Shown piece after piece: positions 1 to 9,088 of a stretch of DNA of 64,000 nucleotides. Below the pieces are notes generated by a model, which was not told the DNA's origin, did no database searches, and worked only from the letters and a program-made list of their open reading frames with translations. Source of the DNA: Paenibacillus sp. sptzw28 (GTDB lineage: Bacteria > Bacillota > Bacilli > Paenibacillales > Paenibacillaceae); NCBI RefSeq assembly GCF_019550795.1, contig NZ_CP080545.1, positions 5,871,501 to 5,935,500 of the forward strand. The letters are read 5' to 3'. A program made the position numbers and the translations under genes. Every line of letters begins with the position of its first letter. Position 1 is the first letter of the stretch.

Positions 1-576
1 CTCACTCTGGACACCATTGATAAATTCGTCGACGGCGCCGCAGTCAAGCGTGTGGGCGATTTGACGTTCCGCATGTGCCGCGAGCTGCTGGACGATGTTG
101 TGCTTGTTCCGGAGGGCAAGGCCTGCACAACGATGCTTGACCTGTACAACGAGAATGCGATCGTCGTCGAGCCTGCCGGCGCGCTGCCGATCGCCGCGCT
201 TGATCTTTACCGGGACCAGATCGCCGGCAAAAGCGTTGTTTGTATCGTCAGCGGGGGTAACAACGACGTTGACCGGATGCAGGAGATCAAGGAACGGTCG
301 CTTGTGTTCGAAGGGCTGAAGCATTATTTCATGGTCAACTTTCCTCAGCGTGCCGGCGCTTTGCGCGAATTTCTCGACGAGGTGCTCGGTCCGGACGACG
401 ATATAACTCGGTTCGAATATACGAAGAAGCATAACAAGGATAACGGTCCGGCGCTTGTTGGGATCGAATTGAAGCACCGCGGGGATTACGAGCCTCTTGT
501 CGAGCGTATGCGCCTGAAAGGGCTGCAGTTTCTCGAGCTGAACAAGGATCCGCTCCTATTCAATCTGCTTATCTGA
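1..576 (+). CDS. ilvA: Threonine dehydratase (deaminase), C-terminal part
   Basis: The reading frame is open from base 1 and ends with TGA at 574-576, so the N-terminal half lies outside the window. The visible 191 residues cover the end of the PLP-dependent catalytic domain, including the glycine-rich VSGGNND segment, and a single ACT-like C-terminal domain (KHYFMVNFPQRAGALREFL onward), as in the Bacillus-type enzyme. The enzyme converts threonine to 2-oxobutanoate, the first step of isoleucine synthesis; the ACT-like part would sense isoleucine. The next gene starts 165 bases downstream, with no obvious operon link. Confidence 0.93.
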   Translation, partial: LTLDTIDKFVDGAAVKRVGDLTFRMCRELLDDVVLVPEGKACTTMLDLYNENAIVVEPAGALPIAALDLYRDQIAGKSVVCIVSGGNNDVDRMQEIKERSLVFEGLKHYFMVNFPQRAGALREFLDEVLGPDDDITRFEYTKKHNKDNGPALVGIELKHRGDYEPLVERMRLKGLQFLELNKDPLLFNLLI

Positions 577-741
577 AATGACTTGCAGCTTGGGATTCAT
601 GTCCGAGCATGCGTAGAATTCGGGCTGCATAGGTTAAACTGATAGTGAAGCGTCCCAAGTTGTTCTTACACACCGTTTATGCGGCGTTCATTCCCGGTTT
701 ACAATTAGCCTATACACTCATGTCAGGAGGTGTGCCCCAAG

Positions 742-1911
742 ATGACTGGCCTGACCGGAACGAAAAGCCCGAAGCTCATGATATTGTATGCCTCTTACGG
801 CGATGGCCACCTTCAGGCCGCACGGGCCATCCGCGATGCGCTCGCGGACCGCGACATGGAGCAGACCGTTCTCGTCGATCTGCTGGCCGAAGCTCACCCG
901 TGGATTAATGAAATGACACGCCGGGTGTATATGAAGAGCTTCACCCTGCTTCCCGGCTTATACGGCTGGGTATACGACCGCACCAAACCGATGAAGCACG
1001 ATTCGCTGTTTGCAAACTGGCTCCACTCTTTCGGGCGCGACCGGCTGAGGCGAATCCTGCTGAGCGAGAAACCCGATGCGGTGATTCATACGTTCCCGCT
1101 GATGGCCATGCCTGCGATGAAAGAACGGATTGGGCTGCGGATTCCGTCCTGTTCCGTTGTCACCGATTTTGATCTCCACCAGCGGTGGGTCCATCCCAAC
1201 ATCGACCGCTACTATGTGCCCACAGAGGATATGAAGCGCGAGCTCATATCGCTCGGCATTCACGACGGCCGTATCTGCGTCAGCGGGATTCCGCTCAAGC
1301 GCGGGTTCCGCACGGTCACCCCGGACCCGGAGCTGCGCGCAAAGTATGGGCTGCCTGCCGGGAAACCGGTCGTGCTTATTATGGCGGGCGCCCATGGCTT
1401 ACTCCCCAATATTAACGCCATCGTTGCGGCTCTCCTGGAACAGCCGGCAGTGACCGTCGCTCTTGTCTGCGGACGAAACGATTCGCTCGCGCAAACGATG
1501 CGCAGCAGTTTCGAAGGCCATCCCGAGGCCGACAGACTGCGCATATTTGGCTATATGGAACAGATTCATGAGCTGATGGCTCTGGCAACCTGCCTTGTAA
1601 CGAAGCCGGGAGGCGTAACGCTGTCCGAAGCGCTGGCAGCGGGACTGCCTATTTTCATATATCGGCCGGTTCCCGGTCAAGAACGCAACAATGCACTGTA
1701 TATGGAAAAAAAGGGCGCCGCCGTCATTACCTATTCCCCGGAACAGCTTTCTTATGAAATAATGAATCTAATTCACGATCCGATCCGTTTAATGAATAGC
1801 AAAAAAGCCATTCTGAGTCTGCAGCGCATCAATGCCGCGGACACAATCGCCTTGGACTTTTGCTCAAGCTTGCATATAATGGAAGGAGTGTCTTCCGTTG
1901 TCCCGCAATGA
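742..1911 (+). CDS. UgtP/MGDG-synthase-like glycosyltransferase
   Basis: A 389-residue GT28-type glycosyltransferase. The N-terminal domain has the monogalactosyl-/monoglucosyl-diacylglycerol synthase signature around YASYGDGHLQAARAI; the C-terminal nucleotide-sugar domain contains KPGGVTLSEALAAGLP. Family members such as B. subtilis UgtP add glucose from UDP-glucose to diacylglycerol for glycolipids and lipoteichoic acid anchors at the membrane. I chose ATG 742 because AGGAGGTG at 725-732 lies 9 bases upstream; a GTG at 730 falls inside that ribosome binding site. The exact acceptor lipid cannot be told from sequence. Confidence 0.88.
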   Translation: MTGLTGTKSPKLMILYASYGDGHLQAARAIRDALADRDMEQTVLVDLLAEAHPWINEMTRRVYMKSFTLLPGLYGWVYDRTKPMKHDSLFANWLHSFGRDRLRRILLSEKPDAVIHTFPLMAMPAMKERIGLRIPSCSVVTDFDLHQRWVHPNIDRYYVPTEDMKRELISLGIHDGRICVSGIPLKRGFRTVTPDPELRAKYGLPAGKPVVLIMAGAHGLLPNINAIVAALLEQPAVTVALVCGRNDSLAQTMRSSFEGHPEADRLRIFGYMEQIHELMALATCLVTKPGGVTLSEALAAGLPIFIYRPVPGQERNNALYMEKKGAAVITYSPEQLSYEIMNLIHDPIRLMNSKKAILSLQRINAADTIALDFCSSLHIMEGVSSVVPQ

Positions 1912-1985
1912 TACGGGTCGCTTGAGCGGCCCCGTGCATGCACCCGGGAGCGGCATTTGCGAATAAGGATTAATAGGAGTGAGTT

Positions 1986-3182
1986 GTGATACGTAATCGC
2001 TGGTTCGCACAGGAAATCGTACTGCTTTCGATTATTTTGTTTTTCGTCGAATTTGTCCGCGGGGCTATGCTGATCAGCTTTCTTCCGATTTTCGGGGAAA
2101 AAACGCTCGGCCTAACGCTTGATATTATTGGCGTGGCGATAACCGCACATTATTTGATAGATACAGCGCTCAAAATGGCGATAGGCTATCTGCTGGACCG
2201 TTTCTCGATCCGTTTTGTCGTACATACCGGCCTTCTGGCATCGCTTGCCGGCGTGCTGCTGTTTCAATTCTCATTCATGCCGTGGATATTCATCGTAGCT
2301 GCGGCTTTATACGGAGTCGGCACTTCGCCGATCTGGATCGTCTGTCTGACGAAAGTGACGGAGGACCGGCGTGCTACGCAGATGGGTTTTCTCTATACAA
2401 TCTGGTTCGTAGGTCTCGGTTCAGGTCCGATTGTGACCAATATTTTGCTCGACTACAGTACGCAAATCACTTATTATTTGCTGATTGCACTGTCCTTTGT
2501 CTGTTGGGGGCTCGCGCTGTTCATCAGCAACCGACAATCCTCTGCAGTGACATCACTGCCGGTGCGGGAGCAATTTTCCGTTCTGTTTGAGCGGCTTCGT
2601 CATATGCGGCTTCTGCTGCCCGGCATGGTGCTCCAGACGATGGGTGCGGGAATGCTTGTACCGATCCTTCCAAGCTTCGCCGAGGACCGCCTGGGCTTGA
2701 ACGGCGCGCAATATTCGATGCTGCTGCTTGCAGGGGGCGTGTTCACTGTGCTTGGCCTTATTCCGCTGGGGCGCCTCTCGGACAAGCTAGGAGGGAAGAA
2801 ATGGTTTCTTGTTATCGGCTTTGGCGGTATAGGGTCGGGGTTGTATGCGCTCGGCATGGCTCCGCCCCTATGGCAGAGCGTGCTGCTGGCAGGTGTGCTG
2901 GGTCTTTCCTATGCTGCCTTGCTTCCGGCTTGGAACGCTCTGCTTGCCAATTACGTGCCGCCGATGCAGCAGGGACTTGGATGGGGAATATTCTCAACGG
3001 TTGAAGGGATCGGCGGGATGATCGGACCGGTGGTCGGCGGGACGCTTGCCTCATGGTACGGACAGCCCTCAGTCATTTGGTGCAGCGCAGCATTTTATAT
3101 CTTAATCGGATTATTCTACATTTGGTTTCCGTTCCGCGCATTCACGGATAACGCCAGTGGTGCAAATAAGCAGGGGGATTAG
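1986..3182 (+). CDS. MFS transporter
   Basis: A 398-residue protein with about 12 predicted membrane segments and the MFS cytoplasmic loop signatures (GYLLDRFSIR after helix 2 and GRLSDKLGGKKW after helix 8). It starts at GTG 1986 behind AGGAG at 1975-1979. The last segment before the stop is hydrophilic. The stop is 6 bases before the VTT-domain gene, so the two are probably one transcript. The substrate is unknown; the sequence resembles drug or sugar efflux carriers of Paenibacillus in general architecture only. Confidence 0.85.
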   Translation: MIRNRWFAQEIVLLSIILFFVEFVRGAMLISFLPIFGEKTLGLTLDIIGVAITAHYLIDTALKMAIGYLLDRFSIRFVVHTGLLASLAGVLLFQFSFMPWIFIVAAALYGVGTSPIWIVCLTKVTEDRRATQMGFLYTIWFVGLGSGPIVTNILLDYSTQITYYLLIALSFVCWGLALFISNRQSSAVTSLPVREQFSVLFERLRHMRLLLPGMVLQTMGAGMLVPILPSFAEDRLGLNGAQYSMLLLAGGVFTVLGLIPLGRLSDKLGGKKWFLVIGFGGIGSGLYALGMAPPLWQSVLLAGVLGLSYAALLPAWNALLANYVPPMQQGLGWGIFSTVEGIGGMIGPVVGGTLASWYGQPSVIWCSAAFYILIGLFYIWFPFRAFTDNASGANKQGD

Positions 3183-3188
3183 AAAATA

Positions 3189-3794
3189 ATGAGTCAGTTC
3201 AACGATTGGATTCATCAGCTTAAACAGATTGATCTGGAACATCTGCAGCGCACGCTGAGAAGCTATTCGGCCTACGGTCCGCTGCCGGGTATATTTTTGC
3301 CTATGCTGGAGTCATTTTTACCGATACTGCCGCTGCTTGTATTCGTCGCAGCGAACGCTAATATTTACGGGTTTTGGCTTGGCTCTCTCTACTCATGGCT
3401 TGGCGTATGCGGCGGCTCGATCATTTTGTTCTGGCTTGCCCGCAAGCTCGGCCGACGCTTCGGCAGCTGGATTCGGAGACGGTTTCCGAAGACATCGCGT
3501 GTATTTGACTGGATTGAGCATAAAGGGTTTACCCCGATATTTTTGTTTGCGTGCTTTCCCTTCTCGCCTTCAGCACTCATTAACGTCGTTTCGGGTCTCA
3601 GCAACGTTCCGTTTCGCTCGTTCGTCCTGGCCATTACGCTTGGCAAGGCGGTCATGATTCTTAGCGTCTCGCTGCTCAGCTTCAACATCAGCGAAATCGC
3701 GCAGGAACCGTGGCGTCCTATTGTGACGGTACTGATGGTTGCCGGGATGTGGTTTGGCGGAAAGAAGCTGGAAGCACGCTACCAGACGAAGTAA
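3189..3794 (+). CDS. VTT (DedA/TVP38-TMEM64) family membrane protein
   Basis: 201 residues with a strongly hydrophobic core and the VTT-domain features FLPMLESFLPILPLLVFV near residue 40 and CFPFSPSALINVVSGLSNV near residue 125, a re-entrant-loop region typical of DedA/TVP38 proteins. The family is linked to lipid scrambling and membrane homeostasis. The start lies 6 bases after the MFS stop behind a GGGGG run. The C-terminus is basic (GGKKLEARYQTK). The role here is inferred from family only. Confidence 0.8.
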   Translation: MSQFNDWIHQLKQIDLEHLQRTLRSYSAYGPLPGIFLPMLESFLPILPLLVFVAANANIYGFWLGSLYSWLGVCGGSIILFWLARKLGRRFGSWIRRRFPKTSRVFDWIEHKGFTPIFLFACFPFSPSALINVVSGLSNVPFRSFVLAITLGKAVMILSVSLLSFNISEIAQEPWRPIVTVLMVAGMWFGGKKLEARYQTK

Positions 3795-3816
3795 CTCCTG
3801 GGGAGGGCGGTGCCGC

Positions 3817-4155
3817 TTGAATTTGCGAAATGGAATGCTTCCGCTTGTAAGCGTCATGAGCGGCATCGCTACGGGAATCGTCCTGCTCTTCGCTACCACG
3901 CTCATCGGAGCCATGGTCTTTATCATTCGGCTGACGACTCAAGATTCGGGCAAGCACAAGGAGCTGAGGGAGTTCGTCGAAGCGCTGTTCGGAACTCCCT
4001 CACACCTTCGGCCCAGCGATGCCGGTGCGGATGAGCATAAAAGCGAGCGGCCCGTCCGGGCCGACGAGCCGTTCAGCGAGCCGTGTCCTGCTTGCGGCGA
4101 AACCGTAACGCACGAGCATGCCGAGTGCCCTTCCTGCGGGCTGCGGCTGCTGTAG
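3817..4155 (+). CDS. Membrane-anchored zinc-ribbon protein
   Basis: A 112-residue protein if translated from TTG 3817, which sits 10 bases after GGGAGG at 3801-3806; other in-frame starts are TTG 3823 and ATG 3835. Residues about 7-35 form one transmembrane helix. The cytoplasmic tail is acidic and ends in a zinc-ribbon-like motif, CPACGETV followed by CPSCG. It follows the VTT gene by 22 bases and may share its transcript. No specific function is recognised. Confidence 0.7.
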   Translation: MNLRNGMLPLVSVMSGIATGIVLLFATTLIGAMVFIIRLTTQDSGKHKELREFVEALFGTPSHLRPSDAGADEHKSERPVRADEPFSEPCPACGETVTHEHAECPSCGLRLL

Positions 4156-4275
4156 TCCGGTCCTCAAGTTAAGACCTTTCGCACATAGTATTCTTCCTGC
4201 TGCGGCAAACTGTAGAAGTACTCAAGGTTGAACCCAAGTCAACCTTACCAAGACTTTTCTCAGGAGGCCACAACG

Positions 4276-4419
4276 ATGTCGGGCGAACAACCTTCCAACA
4301 GGCAGCGCAAAGCGAGCCAGGCTCAATCTTTGGCGGACCGCAAGGGAACAGGCAAAGAGAAGGCAAGCGAAATGCAATCCGAAGCCGACCGCAGCGCCGT
4401 TCCCAAGCACGGGCTTTAA
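4276..4419 (+). CDS. Small hydrophilic protein, 47 residues
   Basis: A short gene with a good ribosome binding site (AGGAGG at 4262-4267, 8-base spacer). The product is rich in Gln, Lys, Ser and Glu, has no hydrophobic stretch, and ends in KHGL. Its composition recalls minor small acid-soluble spore proteins, but I do not recognise a specific family. It is followed 44 bases later by a second small hydrophilic protein. Confidence 0.55.
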   Translation: MSGEQPSNRQRKASQAQSLADRKGTGKEKASEMQSEADRSAVPKHGL

Positions 4420-4463
4420 CAGCCCGGATTCCGTGGCTGCGCCTATATAAGGAGGAAACAACA

Positions 4464-4751
4464 ATGAGCGAAAAGCAGCGCCATTTCGAGATGGAACCAA
4501 TGTCCGGCGAGCCGGTTGAGGTCGACGGCACCTACAAGAATGAATGGGGCCGCGAGGAAAAGCTCGAGCGCGGACAAGTGTTCCCGGCCGATCCGATGCT
4601 GGGAACAACGGAATGGGAACTGACCGAGCTGGACTTTGACAACCATCACAAAGGCCATACCGACCCGAGATTGGTTCCGAAGGCCGATGACGCCTCTAAT
4701 GAAGCCAGTCTGAAGCATCCCCGCGGCCACATCGACCGCGGCGATAAATAA
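4464..4751 (+). CDS. Small hydrophilic hypothetical protein, 95 residues
   Basis: Starts at ATG 4464 behind AAGGAGG at about 4450-4456. It is charged, without membrane segments, and rich in Asp, Glu, His and Pro (for example TDPRLVPKADD). I do not recognise the family. A strong terminator begins 3 bases after the stop, so this closes the plus-strand unit with the 47-residue gene upstream. Confidence 0.6.
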   Translation: MSEKQRHFEMEPMSGEPVEVDGTYKNEWGREEKLERGQVFPADPMLGTTEWELTELDFDNHHKGHTDPRLVPKADDASNEASLKHPRGHIDRGDK

Positions 4752-4753
4752 GC

Positions 4754-4798
4754 AAACGCCCTTTCCGTGCAGGTGATGTCTGCACGGAAAGGGCGTTT
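4754..4798. terminator. Strong bidirectional intrinsic terminator
   Basis: Two perfect 18-base arms (AAACGCCCTTTCCGTGCA at 4754-4771 and its complement at 4781-4798) separated by 9 bases. It lies between the converging ends of the 95-residue gene and the aromatic acid exporter gene and can serve both. Confidence 0.9.
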
Positions 4799-4814
4799 AT
4801 TTGTACGCCGGAGC

Positions 4815-5858
4815 TCAAGCTTCCGCTCCGGATGCCGCTTCTTCTTCCCGCTCAAGAACTTGTTCGGCGACCCGGTCAAGTCTGCGGAGATGATAAGCGT
4901 ATTCGAATATCGCGGACGCAACGAAGACAAGCCTCTTATGCTCGTCGGGGTTCTCGTTCAAATACGCCGTGATCTGCTTAACGAGCCGCGCTTCACGCGC
5001 TTCTTCCGGTTCGATGTCCGCGTTTGCTTTCATTTTGCCTTCGAGCTTGAGCAGGATTTGCTCGTGATACTTCGCCAGCTCCTCGATCAGCCGGTCAAAT
5101 TGCTGAGCCCATTCCCCGGCTCCCGGCGCGGCAAAATAATGCTCCTCCACCACATCGAGCAAATCGGAGCCCTGCTGCAGCGCTTTGATCATCTGCTTGG
5201 ACAGAAGAAGCTGTCTTGCACGGGCCAGCTTGCGCCGCGGCAGCAGCGAGCGCTCCTCCTCGAAGAGCACATACCGCTCGTCGAGCTTGCGAAGCGTTCC
5301 ATGGAGCTTCTCCTTCTCCTCGCGGTGCACATCCTCCTTCATCTCGTTGGAGATGGCCATCCGCAGCAGAAGCGAGAGCTGGCCGTATGCTTCATGCACT
5401 TGTACAATAAATTGCTTGCGCGGGCGCGGCGGGTATACAAGCACATTGACCACGAAAGCGGCCGCCATACCCGTCAATACCATCGAGAAACGCTCCAACG
5501 CGAACAGCCATCCCTCTCCGGTCGCTTCCATGACGGCCACGACGGTCACGAGCGTAAGCCCGATCGTGTTCTCCATCCGCAGCCGGATGCTGATCAATAT
5601 GACGATAATGCATACAAGACCAAGCGCAATGGGGGTGCTTCCGAAGAGCTTGACTGCAATGATTGCCACGACCGCGCCGAGCAGATTCGTTTGGAGCTGG
5701 TCCGTAACCTGCTGCCACGAGCGGGAGATCGACGGCTGGATCGTAAAGATCGATGCGACCGCCGCAATGATCGGTGACGGAAAGCCGAACAGTCCGCTCA
5801 AATAAACGGCTAATGCAACGGCCATGCCGGTCTTTAATACACGGGCGCCGATCGTCAT
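4815..5858 (-). CDS. Aromatic acid exporter family (ArAE/FUSC-like) protein
   Basis: 347 residues. The first about 150 carry six hydrophobic segments of the ArAE/FUSC type (for example IIAAVASIFTIQPSISRSW, near residue 35), followed by a long charged helical cytoplasmic domain rich in Glu, Arg and Leu that matches the usual C-terminal domain of the Bacillus YqjA-like group. These proteins are predicted to export aromatic or other organic acids. Its ATG overlaps the stop of the upstream DNA glycosylase gene as ATGA, indicating translational coupling. The substrate is unknown. Confidence 0.82.
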   Translation of the reverse strand: MTIGARVLKTGMAVALAVYLSGLFGFPSPIIAAVASIFTIQPSISRSWQQVTDQLQTNLLGAVVAIIAVKLFGSTPIALGLVCIIVILISIRLRMENTIGLTLVTVVAVMEATGEGWLFALERFSMVLTGMAAAFVVNVLVYPPRPRKQFIVQVHEAYGQLSLLLRMAISNEMKEDVHREEKEKLHGTLRKLDERYVLFEEERSLLPRRKLARARQLLLSKQMIKALQQGSDLLDVVEEHYFAAPGAGEWAQQFDRLIEELAKYHEQILLKLEGKMKANADIEPEEAREARLVKQITAYLNENPDEHKRLVFVASAIFEYAYHLRRLDRVAEQVLEREEEAASGAEA

Positions 5859-6985
5859 GTCGTCCCAAGCACCTCCTCTTCTCCCGCACCCCGTGCAAGA
5901 AGCATCACTTCCGTCTCGGCCACCGGATCGCCATTGACAGTGAGGTGCAGCCGGTGAAGACCGGGATAATGTTTGCGGGTTGACAAATCCGTCCAGTCCA
6001 GACGCTTGCTTCCTTCCAATTGAGAGCCGGCGGCAACGGTCCGGTCAGTCAGCAAAAACCGTTTTTGCGAGACCCTCCCGCTTGCTTTTACATAATCGAC
6101 CCCAAGCTCGATCCGCAGACGCTGCGGCTCGGTATCACAAAATACGAGCCGGTAGCGCAGCTCGGTGCTTCCGCCGATGAATGCGGACTTCTGCTGAGCA
6201 TCAATGCGCGCCTCTCCCACAGCATCGGCTGCCGAAGCGCCGGAGTATCCGAATAAGGCCATTGTTACCGGGTCGGCTTGGCGGATCAGCGTCCGGCAGC
6301 CGCGGCGGACAATCCAATCCGTCAAGGGATGTTCACCGCTCCACCGCGCCGCGACATCCCGCACAATATCCGGATGGTCCTTGGCAATATCGTTTATATT
6401 GTTCGCCACGCTCTTTCGCACATAGAGCGACGAATCACATTTCAGCTGCTCCAATATCGGCATTATCGGACGAGGGTCCCGTTTGAACATCGTGAGCGCA
6501 GACGCCCACGGCAGGCGCGGCCGGCATCCTTCGCTGGCGAGACGCCGAACATGCTCGTTCTCGTGCTCCGCCCACTCGCGCATGCGGGCCATAGTCCGCT
6601 CCGTCTCTGCAACCAGAAACGGCCGAATTGCAAACTCCGACGTCGAACGGGCAGTAAAACGTTCCAGTGCCTCCATCGACCTCTTCCAATCACCCAGCCC
6701 GTTCACTTCAACAAAATCCGGGAAAAATATAAAGGGGAAGCCGACGCATCGCTCGTCGATCGCAAACAGTACATCCAGCGCCTCGGCGTAACCGGGCGGC
6801 AGAGTCGATCCGAGCGCCTCAGTAACGCGCCGGATCCTCCCCTTAAGCTCGAGCCGGTCCCAACCGTCCCCGACTACGAGCTGAACAAACCTTTCATCGT
6901 CGAAAGACGCCCATTCCGAACGCACGAGCGCCCCAAATTGCCGTAAGAACGGCTCGTCATACATCTCTTTCCTTGGTTCGGCCAT
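5855..6985 (-). CDS. AlkC-type 3-methyladenine DNA glycosylase with C-terminal beta domain
   Basis: 376 residues from ATG 6985 (AGGAGG 12 bases upstream; a TTG at 7036 is less likely). The N-terminal two thirds are HEAT-like helices with the AlkC family hallmarks RPRLPWA and SVANNINDIAKDHPDI near residues 155-205. The last about 100 residues look like an all-beta, Ig-like domain, which some AlkC proteins are known to carry. The family removes alkylated bases without flipping them out of the helix. The downstream exporter gene overlaps by 4 bases. Confidence 0.8.
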   Translation of the reverse strand: MAEPRKEMYDEPFLRQFGALVRSEWASFDDERFVQLVVGDGWDRLELKGRIRRVTEALGSTLPPGYAEALDVLFAIDERCVGFPFIFFPDFVEVNGLGDWKRSMEALERFTARSTSEFAIRPFLVAETERTMARMREWAEHENEHVRRLASEGCRPRLPWASALTMFKRDPRPIMPILEQLKCDSSLYVRKSVANNINDIAKDHPDIVRDVAARWSGEHPLTDWIVRRGCRTLIRQADPVTMALFGYSGASAADAVGEARIDAQQKSAFIGGSTELRYRLVFCDTEPQRLRIELGVDYVKASGRVSQKRFLLTDRTVAAGSQLEGSKRLDWTDLSTRKHYPGLHRLHLTVNGDPVAETEVMLLARGAGEEEVLGTT

Positions 6986-7092
6986 CTGCTGCCATCGCCT
7001 CCTCAAGCTATTATAACTGAATATCCGGGCAAGCAAAAACAGCCGGCAACCGCTCTGCTTCCGCTGCGGTTACCGGCCAAGCGCGCATGAAG

Positions 7093-8901
7093 CTAGAGCG
7101 AGCTTTCTTCCTGCCGGTTCCGGTGGATCGGCGTGACTTTGGCCGCGCCGTCCGTTTCGAAGATGTCCGGAGGGGAATAGGGCAGTATGATTTCGAATGT
7201 CGTTCCGACACCAAGCCTGCTTTGCGCCCGAACGCTCCCTTGATGATTATGGACGATTTTATAGCTGACCATCAGACCGAGGCCGGTTCCTTTATCTTTG
7301 GTCGTGTAGAAAGGCTGACCGATCTTGCACAACTGCTCTTCGGGAATGCCCGGACCATGGTCGTCGATGCGCACGACGATCCGGTCTCCCTCCCGCTCGC
7401 AAGTGATAATGATTTTGCCGCCCTCGCTCATCGCCTCGATTGCGTTCTTGAGCACGTTGATGAACACCTGCTTGAGCTGATTCTCGACTCCTCGCACCCA
7501 GAGAGGTTCCTCCCACAGAGCCGATTCCATCTCAATGTTGTGCAGGATGGCCTGCGCCTCCAGAAGCGTCATCGTATCGCCTATAATATGCCGGATATCT
7601 TTATGGGCAAGCTCGTAAATCTGCGGCTTCGAGAGCATAAGCAGCTCGCTCACGATCGATTCGATCCGGTTCAGCTCCGACTTCATGATATCATAATAAT
7701 TTTTCCCGTTCCCGTTTTGCCGTCCTGAAGCAATCAATTGCAAAAAACCTTTAAGTGATGTGAGCGGGTTCCGTATTTCATGAGCAATACCGGCTGCCAA
7801 TTGACCGGCGACATACAGTTTTTCCGAATTGATAAGCAGCTCTTCATTTTTCTTACGCTCGGAAATATCCCGGATTATTACTTGAAACACCGGTTTCCCC
7901 GATAACCTCGTGCAGGTTTGGACCACTTCGGTATGGAGCATTTTCCCTTTCAATGTCATCCAATCCAGTTCGATCGGGGCTTGCCCTATACCCTGCTCAG
8001 TAAGTTTAAGCATCCGTCTCATGTCTTCATGGCATTTGGGCTGCAGATGCTGATAAATCGATATCCCCAGCAAATCCGTCTGGTAATCCGCTTCGAACAG
8101 TTGAAGACCCGAATCATTAATATATTCCCAGCGTTCGTCGCGGATAATAGCTATCGTATCGATTGAGTTCTCAACCAGCAGCTTATACCGCTCATTCATT
8201 GCATTGAAGCGCCGGTCAACGAAACGCGCGAGAAGGCTGAAGGCGAAAATAAGCAGTGTGGCAATGCCAAGTACCACGGAGAGCATCTTCATATAATCGT
8301 TCAACCGGTCCGACGTTAGAACGAAGCTGTATTCAACCGTGAACGCTGCAAGCCCAAGCAGCTGAACCGCACTGCCGGCCAGACCAAGCAGCATGCCGGG
8401 CAGAATCAGATAGGCGCCATTCTTACGCTCGAACAAATAGTAGGACCAGGAGGTCCCCAGGAAGCTGACGGTAAACGCAAAGAAAGCAAGCTGGAAATTT
8501 ATATGGAAATTCTGAATCTGGCCACTCATCAGAGAAGAATAATTCAAGAAATTTGCTCCTGCGGCCATGATGATGCTGCTGGCCAGCAGCTTCAGCGAAA
8601 AGTCGGTTCTGGAACCAAGCAGGAGGAACGAGACATAAGCGCAAATCATTACCACCGCTACCTTGATGATTGATGTCCAGTCCATAATAATCATACTGTC
8701 TGTAGCCAGCAGCATGATAAAGTGGCTCATCCACAGCCCCAGCCCGTATACCGCGGCTCCGCTCAGCAGCCAATAATGGCGCAGCATCCGAACAAGCTTC
8801 AGATGGCCTATCATAATGTACATGGTAAAAGAAGCAAACAGATTAATAGCTAAAGCCAGCAGCAGGAATATCCATTTTTCAGTCTCGATCAGTTCGCTCA
8901 T
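7093..8901 (-). CDS. Membrane sensor histidine kinase, degenerate MHYT-like N-terminus, PAS domain
   Basis: About 602 residues from ATG 8901 (an in-frame ATG at 8913 is possible). Seven hydrophobic segments fill roughly residues 10-230; one holds WMSHFIML, which resembles a degenerate MHYT motif. A PAS domain follows at about 240-350, then HisKA with the phospho-acceptor His in GIAHEIRNP (about 374) and a HATPase domain with NVLKN, DDHGPGIP and GTGLGL. The architecture matches orphan sporulation-type kinases of Bacillales that feed Spo0F. No response regulator is adjacent. A perfect 0A-box core lies upstream. Confidence 0.88.
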   Translation of the reverse strand: MSELIETEKWIFLLLALAINLFASFTMYIMIGHLKLVRMLRHYWLLSGAAVYGLGLWMSHFIMLLATDSMIIMDWTSIIKVAVVMICAYVSFLLLGSRTDFSLKLLASSIIMAAGANFLNYSSLMSGQIQNFHINFQLAFFAFTVSFLGTSWSYYLFERKNGAYLILPGMLLGLAGSAVQLLGLAAFTVEYSFVLTSDRLNDYMKMLSVVLGIATLLIFAFSLLARFVDRRFNAMNERYKLLVENSIDTIAIIRDERWEYINDSGLQLFEADYQTDLLGISIYQHLQPKCHEDMRRMLKLTEQGIGQAPIELDWMTLKGKMLHTEVVQTCTRLSGKPVFQVIIRDISERKKNEELLINSEKLYVAGQLAAGIAHEIRNPLTSLKGFLQLIASGRQNGNGKNYYDIMKSELNRIESIVSELLMLSKPQIYELAHKDIRHIIGDTMTLLEAQAILHNIEMESALWEEPLWVRGVENQLKQVFINVLKNAIEAMSEGGKIIITCEREGDRIVVRIDDHGPGIPEEQLCKIGQPFYTTKDKGTGLGLMVSYKIVHNHQGSVRAQSRLGVGTTFEIILPYSPPDIFETDGAAKVTPIHRNRQEESSL

Positions 8902-8944
8902 CTCTATCCTCATGACCTATTATTATATATTTTAATGTGACAAT

Positions 8945-8951
8945 TTCGACA
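8945..8951 (-). promoter_or_regulatory. Possible Spo0A box upstream of sensor kinase
   Basis: On the minus strand the heptamer TGTCGAA matches the 0A-box core. It lies 44 bases upstream of the kinase start in an A+T-rich stretch with a TATAAT-like hexamer. A 7-base match can occur by chance, so this is suggestive only. Confidence 0.35.
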
Positions 8952-9088
8952 TTTTTCCAGAAAAACCTTTTTTGAGCGACATGAAATCTCATTTTGAAAT
9001 AGCGAAGCGGCACGTCTTTCTATCGAATCGCCTCTGAGGTATAATGAGAATCGCATAGAGAGTATTACATTAGGGAGAGGAAGTACCG

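Noticed and set aside
645..908. 87-residue open frame before the UgtP-like gene
   Set aside because: It overlaps the glycosyltransferase in another frame and ends in shadow sequence; the AGGAGGTG site serves the downstream ATG.
4767..5777. 336-residue open frame on the plus strand
   Set aside because: Antisense of the aromatic acid exporter; composition (Arg/Asp/His-rich, no domain) is typical of a shadow frame.
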